DNA of 64,000 nt, taken from assembly GCA_003611745.1 (NCBI GenBank), contig RAYF01000021.1:1-64000 (forward strand), given 5' to 3'. The first letter of the stretch is position 1. Each line of letters opens with the position of its first letter. The DNA is from a bacterium D16-36. GTDB taxonomy: Bacteria; Bacillota; Clostridia; Lachnospirales; Lachnospiraceae. This document shows positions 1 to 9,438 of this stretch, piece after piece. The translations under genes were made by a program, and so were the position numbers. The notes beneath the pieces are model-generated. The model was not told the origin of the DNA, did no database searches, and saw nothing but the letters and a program-made list of their open reading frames with translations.

Positions 1-198
1 TGGACTTTCTATAATGGTTAGGCTATTATCTCAAAGATTTGGTAACTGGTCGAGGTACTTGTGATTTACCGTTTACGTAAATTCTAACAAAAATGAGAGA
101 TATTCTACGTTTGATGAGTTCTATAAAGAATGGAAAAAGGCAAGTGGTAATGTGCACATAAATACTCTGACGGGATGTTGAAGATGACAGAATGCGTG
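1..198. other. Array-distal flank, no intact gene
   Basis: No intact gene is visible. In the frame of position 2 the translation reads like a protein C terminus (for example FDEFYKEWKKASG near 113-150) and ends in TGA at 176-178. It is broken by an in-frame TGA at 62-64 and has no convincing start, so it may be a decayed gene end beyond the CRISPR array. I do not recognise the family. Confidence 0.3.
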
Positions 199-214
199 TT
201 TTTGAGTATTGGGG

Positions 215-1305
215 TGTTGAACACCATACATTTTTACATCATTCTCAAACCAGCTTTTGTAAAATCACCAGTAGTAATTAGTTTGAGTACCATACATTTT
301 TACATCATTCTCAAACAAATGTACCGCACTGTACAGCGGCAATTGGGTTTGAGTACCATACATTTTTACATCATTCTCAAACATATGTGCAGCTTATGTA
401 AATATTTCTAGGGTTTGAGTACCATACATTTTTACATCATTCTCAAACATATATTTGGCGGAAAAGATGAACGGTCGCGTTTGAGTACCATACATTTTTA
501 CATCATTCTCAAACAAAGAATTCGAGTGAATAGTTATACATTTTGTTTGAGTACCATACATTTTTACATCATTCTCAAACTAAATAATAGAACCATTAAA
601 TCATGGATTGGTTTGAGTACCATACATTTTTACATCATTCTCAAACGCCCTTCCGCGCCCCGCATAGGGGGTATGGGTTTGAGTACCATACATTTTTACA
701 TCATTCTCAAACTTCATTGGTTGTGACGTTTCATTATTAATTGTTTGAGTACCATACATTTTTACATCATTCTCAAACAAAATGCCAACCGCCATATCTT
801 TTTTGTACGTTTGAGTACCATACATTTTTACATCATTCTCAAACAAGACAGACGGAAACAAAGAATCCGCTGAGTTTGAGTACCATACATTTTTACATCA
901 TTCTCAAACTCTTGTGGTATACTACATATAGCACTAGTGGTTTGAGTACCATACATTTTTACATCATTCTCAAACCAAATAACTTCTTATTTACTTTTAA
1001 GAATAGTTTGAGTACCATACATTTTTACATCATTCTCAAACAAAATGCCAACCGCCATATCTTTTTTGTACGTTTGAGTACCATACATTTTTACATCATT
1101 CTCAAACCATGATTCTTTTAAGTTATTGCCTATGGCAGTTTGAGTACCATACATTTTTACATCATTCTCAAACAACATAGCTTGCCACTTGCACTTGGAT
1201 ATAGTTTGAGTACCATACATTTTTACATCATTCTCAAACAGTTGAATGGAACGCAAGGAACATTAGAGAGTTTGAGTACCATACATTTTTACATCATTCT
1301 CAAAC
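215..1305 (-). CRISPR. Type II-A CRISPR array, 17 repeats and 16 spacers
   Basis: The 36-bp repeat reads GTTTGAGTACCATACA...TTCTCAAAC on the plus strand. Repeats start at 215 (degenerate), 281, 347, 413, 479, 545, 611, 677, 743, 809, 874, 940, 1006, 1072, 1138, 1204 and 1270. Spacers are 30 bp, except one of 29 bp at 845-873. The repeat at 215-250 differs at positions 1, 2, 7 and 8, as expected of the leader-distal terminal repeat. Transcription therefore runs on the minus strand from about 1305 to 215, the same direction as the cas genes. The spacers at 779-808 and 1042-1071 are identical. No spacer was seen to match this window by eye. Confidence 0.98.
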
Positions 1306-1410
1306 CTCAAATTAGAAAATGAAATGCTATCATAAGCATAAAATATATATTTTGTACTCAAACAATAACAAGCCTGAACTTATTATATCATTCTTTTGTT
1401 TTTTCTTCAA
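1306..1410 (-). promoter_or_regulatory. CRISPR leader with promoter and leader anchor
   Basis: The leader lies between the csn2 stop and the first repeat. On the minus strand it carries TTGAAG (1410-1405), a 17-bp spacer and TATAAT (1387-1382), a good vegetative promoter whose -35 overlaps the csn2 stop codon. The seven bases abutting the first repeat (1312-1306) read ATTTGAG, which matches the leader-anchoring sequence known to direct spacer integration in one group of type II-A systems. A copy of GTTTGAGTAC at 1363-1354 repeats the first seven bases of the crRNA-sense repeat and is the exact complement of the repeat's last ten bases. Confidence 0.8.
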
Positions 1411-2078
1411 TAAATTTCACAGTTATCTTTATCAATAATATAGTATTTTTCGTTTAGTATTCGCTTTTCAATATATGGCTCCATCAGTAAAATATGCCAT
1501 TTTCTTGTCATCACTTCTTGGTAAAACAATTCCAATTCGTTTTCTGTAAAATAAGTATGTAAATGGAAGAAGACAAATAATTTAGTATTCATTATATCTT
1601 GTGTTAAGATGCAGTATTGAATTAGTCGTTCTAAGTCACTTTCATATTCATTTTCAATATGAATGCCCATTGCTTTAGCGATTGTGGAAAATTCTATTTC
1701 CGGGTTAATACGATATTCAAATGGGTATTCCATTTCTATTTCAGTAAAGAAATTCTGGATGTGTGCGTTCAATTCCTGCCCTTTTTTCCAATACTTTTCA
1801 TTGACGGCTGTTTTTTCAAAGGATTGTAAAAAGGTATTTAAGATTCTTTTCTGATTTTCCTCTAACTGAATTGGATTAAGGATTAATTCTACTGATTTAT
1901 TTATTTTAATTTCTGTATTTTTATCAGACAATACCCATTTTCCGTCTGCGCCTAGATGTTGTGCCAAAAATTCTTTCTGCAGATTCCGCCATCGGGCAGG
2001 TGATTCTATGCTGCAGACAGGAATTGCTTTTTCTGTAAATTCTATTTGGAATTGCAAATCAGGATGAACCAATTTCAT
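1407..2078 (-). CDS. csn2: Csn2, type II-A CRISPR adaptation protein
   Basis: A 223-residue protein at the end of the cas operon, in the Csn2 position and at the usual Csn2 length (about 220). Csn2 proteins form ring-shaped tetramers that bind free double-stranded DNA ends and help Cas1-Cas2-Cas9 acquire spacers. The N terminus (MKLVHPDLQFQIEF) and the LNPIQLEENQKRIL segment fit the family. The start ATG overlaps the cas2 stop by four bases (ATGA), so translation is probably coupled. The stop lies inside the leader promoter. The assignment rests on context plus general similarity, because Csn2 sequences diverge strongly. Confidence 0.9.
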   Translation of the reverse strand: MKLVHPDLQFQIEFTEKAIPVCSIESPARWRNLQKEFLAQHLGADGKWVLSDKNTEIKINKSVELILNPIQLEENQKRILNTFLQSFEKTAVNEKYWKKGQELNAHIQNFFTEIEMEYPFEYRINPEIEFSTIAKAMGIHIENEYESDLERLIQYCILTQDIMNTKLFVFFHLHTYFTENELELFYQEVMTRKWHILLMEPYIEKRILNEKYYIIDKDNCEIY

Positions 2079-2395
2079 AAAATCACCAGCCTTTCATCAG
2101 ATTGAAGTACCTCGCTATTTGTTTCTCCAACTAGGATTTCCATACGGCTGTACTGCTTTTCCGTAATAGTGAGCATCTGTACTAAGCCTTCATTTGGTTT
2201 GCTTTTTCTTACGTTTTCTGCAATCCGCTGTGCTACCATTGTATTCAGTGCCAGTTTGCTGTATACGGATTCCTGCTGCATCACAAAACCACTTTTGAGC
2301 AGAAATTTTCGGAAACGGGTGTATTCCCGCCGCTGTGCAGCCGTGGTAACTGGCAGATCAAAAAGAACAATTACTCTCATAAATCTATAACTCAT
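2075..2395 (-). CDS. cas2: Cas2, CRISPR adaptation nuclease
   Basis: A 106-residue Cas2, half of the Cas1-Cas2 integrase that inserts spacers at the leader end. The chosen start gives MSYRFMRVIVLFDLP, which matches the opening of streptococcal type II-A Cas2 proteins (MSYRYMRMILMFDMP). A longer in-frame extension to 2434 is rejected because it runs inside cas1. The start overlaps the end of cas1 by 11 bases. The ferredoxin-like core shows the first-strand FDLP motif and the SVYSKL and TITEKQYSRM segments typical of the family. It overlaps csn2 by four bases. Confidence 0.95.
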   Translation of the reverse strand: MSYRFMRVIVLFDLPVTTAAQRREYTRFRKFLLKSGFVMQQESVYSKLALNTMVAQRIAENVRKSKPNEGLVQMLTITEKQYSRMEILVGETNSEVLQSDERLVIL

Positions 2396-3266
2396 ATACT
2401 GAGTAAAAAGTAAGCAGTGCAATATCAGAATCATTCAGTGCATCAAATACGCTTTTCACGTACCGTTTTATGGCGTTCATTATAATATAATGTTTTCCCT
2501 CCATGAAAATTTCTTGATTGAGCAGGTCTACTAATTTCATTTTTTCATGGTGCTCAAATTCATCCAATTGCATGGAGCAGACCATACGGTCAACTAATAT
2601 CCGAAATGGTTCCATCAAGTCAGAGCCAAGATTAAATTGGTTAAACATATTATTGTGGTACAATCCTAACTGTGTCAGGTAACCGTTAGAAGTAATTTCA
2701 CGGTTAAATGCTGAGAGGATGATGGAATAGCCATAATTTAGGGCTGCATTGATGTTATTGTCTTGGCTTCTTGAAAAATCCATTCCAAACAATGCATTAA
2801 AATATACTTTTGCAGCATGTCCCTCTCGGTTTGTTTCATCATACCATTGAACCTCCTGAATGTATTCTGATAATAACTCTGCTTCTTTTTCTTTCCCCCT
2901 TTCTGATAAAAATTGCCTTTGCTGTCTGATTTTTTCACGCACAATTTCTGTCCAGATAGCTTCTTTTGTTGATGATTGCCATTGGATTTGTGAGCGTATC
3001 TTATTGCTGGTATCATGTGACCCATAATAGGAAACAAGTTCTGAGGAGGGATTTCTCTGTGCGTCACAAAAAATCACCTTTACCTTCTGTCTGGTCAGTT
3101 CCGCTAACAATCCCGCCGTTAATGATACAGATGTAGATTCTATAAGCAGGACTGCTATTTCCGAGATATGTATTTTTGTTGTGTTCATCTCACTGCGGAC
3201 TACCAGATAATTTAATTTTAAGTCTAGTTTTGCTGTATTGTGGATCACGACAACTCGCCAGCTCAT
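2385..3266 (-). CDS. cas1: Cas1, CRISPR integrase
   Basis: A 293-residue Cas1, the catalytic subunit of spacer integration. It begins MSWRVVVIHNTAKLDL, the usual type II opening. It has the N-terminal beta domain (EIAVLLIESTSVSLTAGLL) and the alpha-helical catalytic domain with GREGHAA-like (NREGHAAKVYFNALFG), LNYGYSII, GLYHNNMFNQFNLGSDLMEPFR and QEIFMEGKHYII segments. These carry the expected metal-binding Glu, His and Asp/Glu residues. Length is normal (about 290). The ATGA overlap with cas9 indicates coupled translation in a cas9-cas1-cas2-csn2 operon. Confidence 0.97.
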   Translation of the reverse strand: MSWRVVVIHNTAKLDLKLNYLVVRSEMNTTKIHISEIAVLLIESTSVSLTAGLLAELTRQKVKVIFCDAQRNPSSELVSYYGSHDTSNKIRSQIQWQSSTKEAIWTEIVREKIRQQRQFLSERGKEKEAELLSEYIQEVQWYDETNREGHAAKVYFNALFGMDFSRSQDNNINAALNYGYSIILSAFNREITSNGYLTQLGLYHNNMFNQFNLGSDLMEPFRILVDRMVCSMQLDEFEHHEKMKLVDLLNQEIFMEGKHYIIMNAIKRYVKSVFDALNDSDIALLTFYSVYEL

Positions 3267-6200
3267 AGTGCTTTCAGGTCAATGGCCTGCTCATAAAACC
3301 CTGTGATGGACTGGTTAATAATAGAGATGTGTTCTAGTTTGCTGATATCATTATTCAAAAGAAGTATCCCTGCATGTCCTGGTCCGTCAATTAAAGTTAA
3401 GTTTGCTGTAGTACTTTGGCATTGAAATAGATGCAATATTTCATTTAAAATCAAGCATTTTTCTTCCCTTGTTAGGCTGTCAAACTTCTCTTTACCTTTT
3501 TCTAATGTTTGAAGTTGTGTTCCTAAACGTTTTCCGTATATTGTATCTTGCAATTTATGTTGAAATTCTTTATATACTTCCTGTAAATCTTGTTCATTCA
3601 GTTGTGTTTTATCTGAAATTATGGCATTTTTATTTATCTTGTAATCAGCACAGTATTTTGCAGATTTTTTTAATGTTCTCTGTGCAGCATCTGATACGGC
3701 CAATTGATTTGCATTCTTAAATATTAGCTGCTTTCCAGATCTTCCTGATAAATGCATCCGAAAGCCATCAACTTCAAATAAAGAATCCATTTTTATTTTT
3801 GGTATAAGGATAGCAGGTTTTTTCAATCCAAATTCTTCCTCACAGTACTGCAGCATATTTTCTGGCGATGATTCCAGATTTTTAGCAAGATAGATAGGGA
3901 CATGTTTCATGCTCCATATCAAATTTCCTTTTTTATCTTCTGACTGGACTAGAATAAAATATGCTCCGCTTGCTTTATTATAAGCACCATATTTTTCTAT
4001 GGATGCCAGTCGGGTATCTGATGCCGTATTTTTAATTGGTACCTGCCCTTTGCCTTTCTTTAATATCTGCTGGTCAAACAATTCCCCTGTTCCTTCATAT
4101 GCCCTTCTTGTAAAGAGGATATTATTTTTCTTCATCCATTTTTTAACGGTTCTAATGGTACCTGCTTCTCCGGAAATCCATGCAGTTTCATTGTTATTCT
4201 TTACGGTCTCCTGTTCAAACATTTTTTTGAGATTATAGGTTCTGCCCGGATTATTTTTTACAAACCAGGCGGCATTTTTTGTAAATTTCACAAAATATGT
4301 ATTTCCGACTACTATGTTTAAATAGGCATCTTTGGCATGGTGATAATCATTGATATCACGTACCTTGATGAAATCAAATTTTTGCCGGAAGCTGCTTACA
4401 GCGGCGGCTTTTGCATAAACAATTTCAGTTTCGGGATAGGCTTTTTTAAGTAATTGTGTCACAGCTTTGGTACTCTGCCTTGTTTCTACCAGCTGCCTTG
4501 CAATAAATCCTGCCAGCTCGTTATCGTCAAATCCTTCCCTTCTGGTCAGGCGGTGATATTTTTCCTTTGTAATTAGCTTCTTTTGTAATAGTGTCTGCCA
4601 CAAATCTTTTGCGTTATTCACGTAATCTAGTGGGACAGGAAATGCATCCGATTTATTGCTGTTCAATTCCCGTTTTACCAGTACACGGTTGTCCATACTA
4701 TCATCCATAACCTTGGATTGTGGATAAATGTGGTCGATATCATATCGGTTGGTAAAGAGGTCGTTGAAATCAATTACCTCATTGGAGTACATACATCTGC
4801 CCATTTGTGCATAATATAAATACAGCTTATCGCTGCGGAATGCATTATCATCCCTGCTCTGTGAAAGGCTGTTATATAATTCTGGAACTTCTTTTTGACA
4901 AGATCGGTATAATTGCTGCAATGCTGTCCTCCTTGATATTTTACGTTCCCCTTTTTGGCCGGGTTCCCTTGCCATTTCCACAAAAATACGTTCCGGCGCA
5001 CATCCCATGATATGCTCTATCTCTTTTACAATTTTTAGAGTCTGCCAGATTGGGCGCTTTACTGCCGGGGAGACATATAAATTCTCAACATCCTCATATG
5101 TTATTGCACCTTCTGATGTATTTTGGGAATTTTGATTTTCAATACTTTTAGCAAAATTATATTTTTTGCTGAGCAGCTGCATGAGATTGTCATTGGTTTC
5201 CCATAATGCAGTTATAATGTTAAAAATTTCACCTGTTTCTGTATTTACAGACTCTATTTCTTCTAAAAATTTACGTGACAATCTTCCCCAGCCGCTATAT
5301 TTTTTTTCTGCCAGTTGTGAAATCTGTTTATCGCTTAAGGCAGGATATTTTAACCGCAATCGTTTTTTTAGCATCCTTTGGGAATCTGCAAACAGAGTAA
5401 TGTCTTTAATAATATCTTCTTTTTCTGCCTCAGACAAAGAAATTTCTCCCGCAATCTGTTTAAAATCGTGATATGCTTTTAAGGAACTTTTGAAATTTTG
5501 GTCAAAACCAGATAGTTCCTGTCTTTTCTCGATGATTCCTTCCCTTACTAAATAATCTTTTACTTTTTTGCCTGTTACATTCCGGCTGTGTTTGAAGACA
5601 TCGTTATATATTTTTTGCTTGATTTCAACTGACGCAGGCTCTCCGTCAATCCGCAGGTTATTTAATTCGTTCAGGACACTATATTTTGCATATAGCAGGG
5701 ATTCTTTTGGCAAAACATCCTCACCTATCAGATAAGTACATTTATTTGTCATGCGAAGAACAAATTTTTCTGCGCTTTTCTCCTCATCTATTTTTTCAGA
5801 AAAATTCCATGGATATATTTTTCCAGTAACATCCCTTCGGATTGCCCAGCTATTGCCGCCAAGCTTGCTGTGATAGGTATTAATCGGCCCTACGTAGTAG
5901 GGAATACGAAAATGAAAAATAGACTGAATTTTTTCAATAGCAGAATAACCATCTGCATCTTTCTCATTTAGGAAAGGATAATACCTCGATGCATTTTCCA
6001 AGATTTTGTTCAGTTCCCTTTCGTGAAGCTGGTATGGAATCACACCGTTATCACGGATAACTTGTTTTGGCAGCAGGGTTCCTTTTTCCATTTCCGCCAG
6101 TATTTCCTCCATTATGGGTTTCTTTTCATCAGAACAGGAAAAATTATTTAATATTTTTTTAAGAAAAGCATAAAAATCTTCTTTCGAACATTTTTTGACT

Positions 6201-7354
6201 ATCGGCTGCTTTCTCCCATTTTTTCTAACCATTCCAATATATGCACTATAGTTTGTTGTTTTCTCTGATTCAGGTACTCCAAAAACCTGACGGTATACAG
6301 AGCTCTCCGTTTTTAATAATTTTTTTAGATTCTCTAAATCCTTTTTATGTTTTTCATATATTTGTATTTTTGCTTCTGATAAACAGGTTGATGAGCCTAA
6401 TATATCATTCAGGACAGACCAGTCGAAAATAGCCTTTGCAGCTAGAATCAAAAGAAAGCGGTCTGTCAAAATTAATTCAATGGAAGAAATAGATTCTTCA
6501 TAATTGTTGTCAGAAAAAGATATGGTACTGTGCTCTTCTTCATCTAAAGATTTATCAGCAAATAAATCGCTTAATTTTGTGCTGCATCCTGCCAGCAAGC
6601 CTGCTAATGCTTTGATTTGCTTAGTATTTTCTTTAGCACTTTTCATATTATTTTCCATAATAAGTTCGCTGATTTGTTTCTTTTTTTCTGTTCTGCTAAT
6701 ATCTTTATTTTGCATGATATTTTCAAACTTATTGATTTGGGTGCTGTCCAAAGTTATCACTATGTCATTTTCTTCTGCGCATTCTGTCAATACCTTTACA
6801 GTATTAGAAAAGTCAGTAACTTCTGATATCTTTTTTCCTTCAAAAAGAAAATGGCCCCGGTGTTTTATAATATGGTGCAATGCCAGATATAACAGGCGGA
6901 TATCTGGTTTGTTTTCCGGCTGTTTCATTAATGCATTGCGTAAATGATAGATAGTATGAAATTTTTGATGAAAGTCTGCGTCTGTGAATTCCTCATCTGC
7001 AAAAAGGGTGTAAGGAAGGGGAGGTATATTTCCGTTGAGATCTCTTTTGTCCTCTGGATAGTATTTGCTTTCTTTCATCCTTTGAAAAAATCCAGGATCT
7101 TTTTTGCTGATTTCTTCTGCAAATATTTCTTGCAGTAATGCAAGCCTGTTTTTGCTACGCTCTCTTCTTCTTCTGTCTGTGCGGTATTTTCTGCGTTCTT
7201 CTGCCGTATTTGCAGATTCAAATAAACGTATTCCCCATAATGCCTTTTCATGCTTTTTGATAATTTCATAGTTTTTATCTGTGACTGCCCAGCCGATAGA
7301 ACCAGTTCCCATATCCAGCCCCAGATAGTATTTTTCTTTGTTGTTGTTTGCCAT
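3263..7354 (-). CDS. cas9: Cas9, type II-A CRISPR effector nuclease
   Basis: A 1363-residue Cas9, close in size to the streptococcal enzyme (1368). It is the RNA-guided DNA endonuclease that uses the crRNA-tracrRNA duplex. RuvC-I is at the N terminus (YYLGLDMGTGSIGWAV, Asp14), followed by an arginine-rich bridge helix (RTDRRRRERSKNRL). RuvC-II has IFVEMAREPG. The HNH domain near residue 870 has YDIDHIYPQSKVMDDS with the catalytic His, and RuvC-III near residue 1005 has HHAKDAYLNIVVGN. All catalytic motifs are intact. The start is supported by AAGGAGG eight bases upstream. It is first in the cas operon and divergent from the tracrRNA. Confidence 0.99.
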   Translation of the reverse strand: MANNNKEKYYLGLDMGTGSIGWAVTDKNYEIIKKHEKALWGIRLFESANTAEERRKYRTDRRRRERSKNRLALLQEIFAEEISKKDPGFFQRMKESKYYPEDKRDLNGNIPPLPYTLFADEEFTDADFHQKFHTIYHLRNALMKQPENKPDIRLLYLALHHIIKHRGHFLFEGKKISEVTDFSNTVKVLTECAEENDIVITLDSTQINKFENIMQNKDISRTEKKKQISELIMENNMKSAKENTKQIKALAGLLAGCSTKLSDLFADKSLDEEEHSTISFSDNNYEESISSIELILTDRFLLILAAKAIFDWSVLNDILGSSTCLSEAKIQIYEKHKKDLENLKKLLKTESSVYRQVFGVPESEKTTNYSAYIGMVRKNGRKQPIVKKCSKEDFYAFLKKILNNFSCSDEKKPIMEEILAEMEKGTLLPKQVIRDNGVIPYQLHERELNKILENASRYYPFLNEKDADGYSAIEKIQSIFHFRIPYYVGPINTYHSKLGGNSWAIRRDVTGKIYPWNFSEKIDEEKSAEKFVLRMTNKCTYLIGEDVLPKESLLYAKYSVLNELNNLRIDGEPASVEIKQKIYNDVFKHSRNVTGKKVKDYLVREGIIEKRQELSGFDQNFKSSLKAYHDFKQIAGEISLSEAEKEDIIKDITLFADSQRMLKKRLRLKYPALSDKQISQLAEKKYSGWGRLSRKFLEEIESVNTETGEIFNIITALWETNDNLMQLLSKKYNFAKSIENQNSQNTSEGAITYEDVENLYVSPAVKRPIWQTLKIVKEIEHIMGCAPERIFVEMAREPGQKGERKISRRTALQQLYRSCQKEVPELYNSLSQSRDDNAFRSDKLYLYYAQMGRCMYSNEVIDFNDLFTNRYDIDHIYPQSKVMDDSMDNRVLVKRELNSNKSDAFPVPLDYVNNAKDLWQTLLQKKLITKEKYHRLTRREGFDDNELAGFIARQLVETRQSTKAVTQLLKKAYPETEIVYAKAAAVSSFRQKFDFIKVRDINDYHHAKDAYLNIVVGNTYFVKFTKNAAWFVKNNPGRTYNLKKMFEQETVKNNNETAWISGEAGTIRTVKKWMKKNNILFTRRAYEGTGELFDQQILKKGKGQVPIKNTASDTRLASIEKYGAYNKASGAYFILVQSEDKKGNLIWSMKHVPIYLAKNLESSPENMLQYCEEEFGLKKPAILIPKIKMDSLFEVDGFRMHLSGRSGKQLIFKNANQLAVSDAAQRTLKKSAKYCADYKINKNAIISDKTQLNEQDLQEVYKEFQHKLQDTIYGKRLGTQLQTLEKGKEKFDSLTREEKCLILNEILHLFQCQSTTANLTLIDGPGHAGILLLNNDISKLEHISIINQSITGFYEQAIDLKAL

Positions 7355-7405
7355 ATCTGCCTCCTTATGTTGTTCTTTTCATGATTTAATAAAGTATTTT
7401 CTTTC

Positions 7406-7434
7406 TTGACATTATCTGTGATATATTGTACTAT
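7406..7434 (+). promoter_or_regulatory. tracrRNA promoter
   Basis: TTGACA at 7406-7411, a 17-bp spacer and TACTAT at 7429-7434 form a near-consensus vegetative promoter pointing away from cas9. The predicted start is near 7441, just upstream of the anti-repeat. Confidence 0.85.
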
Positions 7435-7440
7435 GAATAT

Positions 7441-7554
7441 TAGTTAAGTACCATACTTAATTTACATCATAAGTTCAAATAAAAATTTATTCAATTCGCC
7501 TTTATAGGCATCACAGTGTGTGAATCGTATAAAAGCCCGCAATTGTGGGTTTTT
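7441..7554 (+). ncRNA. tracrRNA
   Basis: An anti-repeat at about 7444-7478 (AAGTACCATAC, then TTACATCAT, then AGTTCAAAT) is nearly identical to the plus-strand repeat, so its RNA can pair with the pre-crRNA repeat for RNase III processing. It is followed by three stem-loops: GCC-TTTATA-GGC at 7498-7509 (nexus-like), TCACA-GTG-TGTGA at 7511-7523, and the terminator stem CCCGC-AATT-GTGGG at 7536-7549 followed by five T. A strong promoter lies just upstream. Its place upstream of and divergent from cas9 is a common type II-A arrangement. Confidence 0.92.
7531..7554. terminator. Bidirectional terminator of tracrRNA and the kinase operon
   Basis: The stem CCCGC-AATT-GTGGG is flanked by AAAAG on the left and TTTTT on the right, so it can end the plus-strand tracrRNA and also the minus-strand transcript of the kinase gene that stops at 7561. 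Confidence 0.8.
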
Positions 7555-7560
7555 ATGATT

Positions 7561-8574
7561 TTATACAACTGTTTTATAAAATCGGATTTCAAAGAATGCG
7601 CCTGTACCATTTTGTTTATTTCCAGCCTGAATCGTGCCGTTGTGTTCAGAAATAATCCTGTAGGAAAGCGCCAATCCGATGCCGACGCTCTGGGAGTCGG
7701 AGTTTTTCCCGCGGTAAAACCGCTCAAAGATATGCGGTAAATCTTCTTCTGCCATCCCGGTTCCGGTGTCTTCAATGCGGATAAGGGTATACAACAAATT
7801 TTCCGAAGCGGTTACAGTGATTGTCCCGCCCTCCGGGGTGTGTTCCATACAGTTTTTTAAGATATTTCCCATTGCTTCAGACATCCATGAGGCATCTCCA
7901 ATCATAGATACGGAATCATTGATTCTACATTGGAAGTCTATTCCGCGCAGATCCAGTGGAATGGCGAGTGTTTCGTATGCCTGTTTCCACAAAGCCGCGA
8001 CATTAATTTTATTTCTTTTCAGTGTAATGGTGCCAGCATCCAGTTTTGACATCTGTAGGAGGGCATATATCAGCCATTCTATTCTTTTAACAAGCTGTGA
8101 TACTTCCTGCGTAAGCTCAAGGCGCCGTTCCAGTGTCAGGTTTTCTTCCTGCAAAAAGGAGAGGATAAGGCGGATGGAAGTAAGGGGTGTTTTTATCTGA
8201 TGGGAGATATCTGCCATATAGTCTGCCATAAAGATTTTGTCGGAAACAAGCTGGTCGGACTGTTCTTTAAGACGGCGCACCATTTTATTAATCTGTGTGG
8301 CCAGTATGGCGATGTCTCCCTCTTTACAATCCTGAATCAATGGGACATCTTCACCGTGGAGGATCTGGTCAATCTGGCTGCTCATCTTTTCAGTATGATG
8401 ATAACGTATGCAGTTTGCCGCTATATCCATACATAAATAGATTGCACATATAGCAACAGTCCCCAAAGCACCGGAAAAACCGCAGAGGAGGAACATTCCC
8501 AATGTACAGAGTGTCGTGACTACAAGATGAATTAATATTTCTATTTTTATTTCTGGATTTTTCAAATAATTCAT
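7561..8574 (-). CDS. Membrane sensor histidine kinase
   Basis: A 337-residue kinase with two N-terminal membrane helices (about 13-33 and 36-54) separated by a very short outer loop, then a linker and the HisKA helix with DISHQIKTPLTS (phosphoacceptor His about residue 127). The HATPase domain has NILKNCMEHTPEGG (N box), EDTGTGM (G1) and GIGLAL (G2). The tiny sensor region is typical of intramembrane-sensing kinases of the BceS/VanS-like groups, which usually work with an ABC exporter. It lies 15 bp after its response regulator in one operon. No transporter follows: the next feature is the tracrRNA terminator. The signal is unknown. Confidence 0.9.
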   Translation of the reverse strand: MNYLKNPEIKIEILIHLVVTTLCTLGMFLLCGFSGALGTVAICAIYLCMDIAANCIRYHHTEKMSSQIDQILHGEDVPLIQDCKEGDIAILATQINKMVRRLKEQSDQLVSDKIFMADYMADISHQIKTPLTSIRLILSFLQEENLTLERRLELTQEVSQLVKRIEWLIYALLQMSKLDAGTITLKRNKINVAALWKQAYETLAIPLDLRGIDFQCRINDSVSMIGDASWMSEAMGNILKNCMEHTPEGGTITVTASENLLYTLIRIEDTGTGMAEEDLPHIFERFYRGKNSDSQSVGIGLALSYRIISEHNGTIQAGNKQNGTGAFFEIRFYKTVV

Positions 8575-8589
8575 GGGGAAACCTCATTT

Positions 8590-9267
8590 CTAATTAGCCC
8601 GGTATCCAAGGCCGCGGACTGTTTTGATAATCTTGGGTTTTTGTGGGTCTGACTCTATTTTCTGGCGAAGCCTTTTGATATATACTGTTAATGTATTGTC
8701 ATTTACGAATTCTCCGGCTACATCCCAGATTTCTTGCAGAAGCTTTGTACGGGAAAGGATTTTCCCTTTATTTGTAGCAAAAACTAAGAGAAGGCGGTAT
8801 TCCAATGCGGACAGGAATATTTCTTGCCCCTTTTTCTGGACGTTGCCTGCAGCAGTGTCAATACGGATATCCCCCAGTTCCAATATAGAAAGTGTTTTGC
8901 CGCACCTGCGAAGCACGCTCCGGATACGTGACATCAGTTCCCTTGGCTTGAAGGGTTTTCCAACATAGTCATCCGCCCCCAAATCAAGTCCGGTTACGAC
9001 ACTGTATTCATCCCCAGAAGCAGATAAAAATATGACTGGAAGGTCGGAGGTTGCTTTGATAGCAGCACATACGGAAAAACCGTTGCCGTCTTCCAGAGAA
9101 ACATCCAGCAATACTAGGTCAATTTCCGCCGCATTCTCTTCTATATATTCTAATGCGTCTTTTTGCCCTCTTACGGATATCGTTTCAAAGCCTTCTTTCC
9201 GAAGGAACATGGAAAGATTTTTAATTATTTCTGTATCATCTTCTACTAATAAAATCCGGTTGTTCAT
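8590..9267 (-). CDS. OmpR-family response regulator
   Basis: A 225-residue regulator. The receiver domain (about 1-115) has the acidic pair in LLVEDD, the phosphoacceptor Asp in LVLLDVSL and the Lys in DDYVGKPF. The C-terminal winged helix (about 130-225) has LSALEYRLL and a final KTVRGLGYRA. The start MNNRILLVEDD at 9267 is chosen over an upstream in-frame ATG because ATGGAGGAAGTTC places GGAGG just before it and the domain starts there. It is the first gene of a two-gene operon with the kinase and would activate or repress targets on phosphorylation. Confidence 0.93.
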   Translation of the reverse strand: MNNRILLVEDDTEIIKNLSMFLRKEGFETISVRGQKDALEYIEENAAEIDLVLLDVSLEDGNGFSVCAAIKATSDLPVIFLSASGDEYSVVTGLDLGADDYVGKPFKPRELMSRIRSVLRRCGKTLSILELGDIRIDTAAGNVQKKGQEIFLSALEYRLLLVFATNKGKILSRTKLLQEIWDVAGEFVNDNTLTVYIKRLRQKIESDPQKPKIIKTVRGLGYRAN

Positions 9268-9438
9268 GAACTTCCTCCATACTGCATAACCTGTGGTGTA
9301 AAATTCAGTGTTTGGCGGGCCAGGCCAGCAGATAGCGGTTTGCATGTAATATACATTACTACCTGCTTCTGGTCCCATCCTCATTTTATAATATTTTACA
9401 AAATATGGGAAGAAAAAATTCATGTCATTATAGTTCAG

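Noticed and set aside
175-1322. Several open frames inside the CRISPR array with repeated peptide motifs
   Set aside because: They are translations of the 36-bp repeats and spacers (STIHFYIILK on one strand, FENDVKMYGTQT on the other), not proteins.
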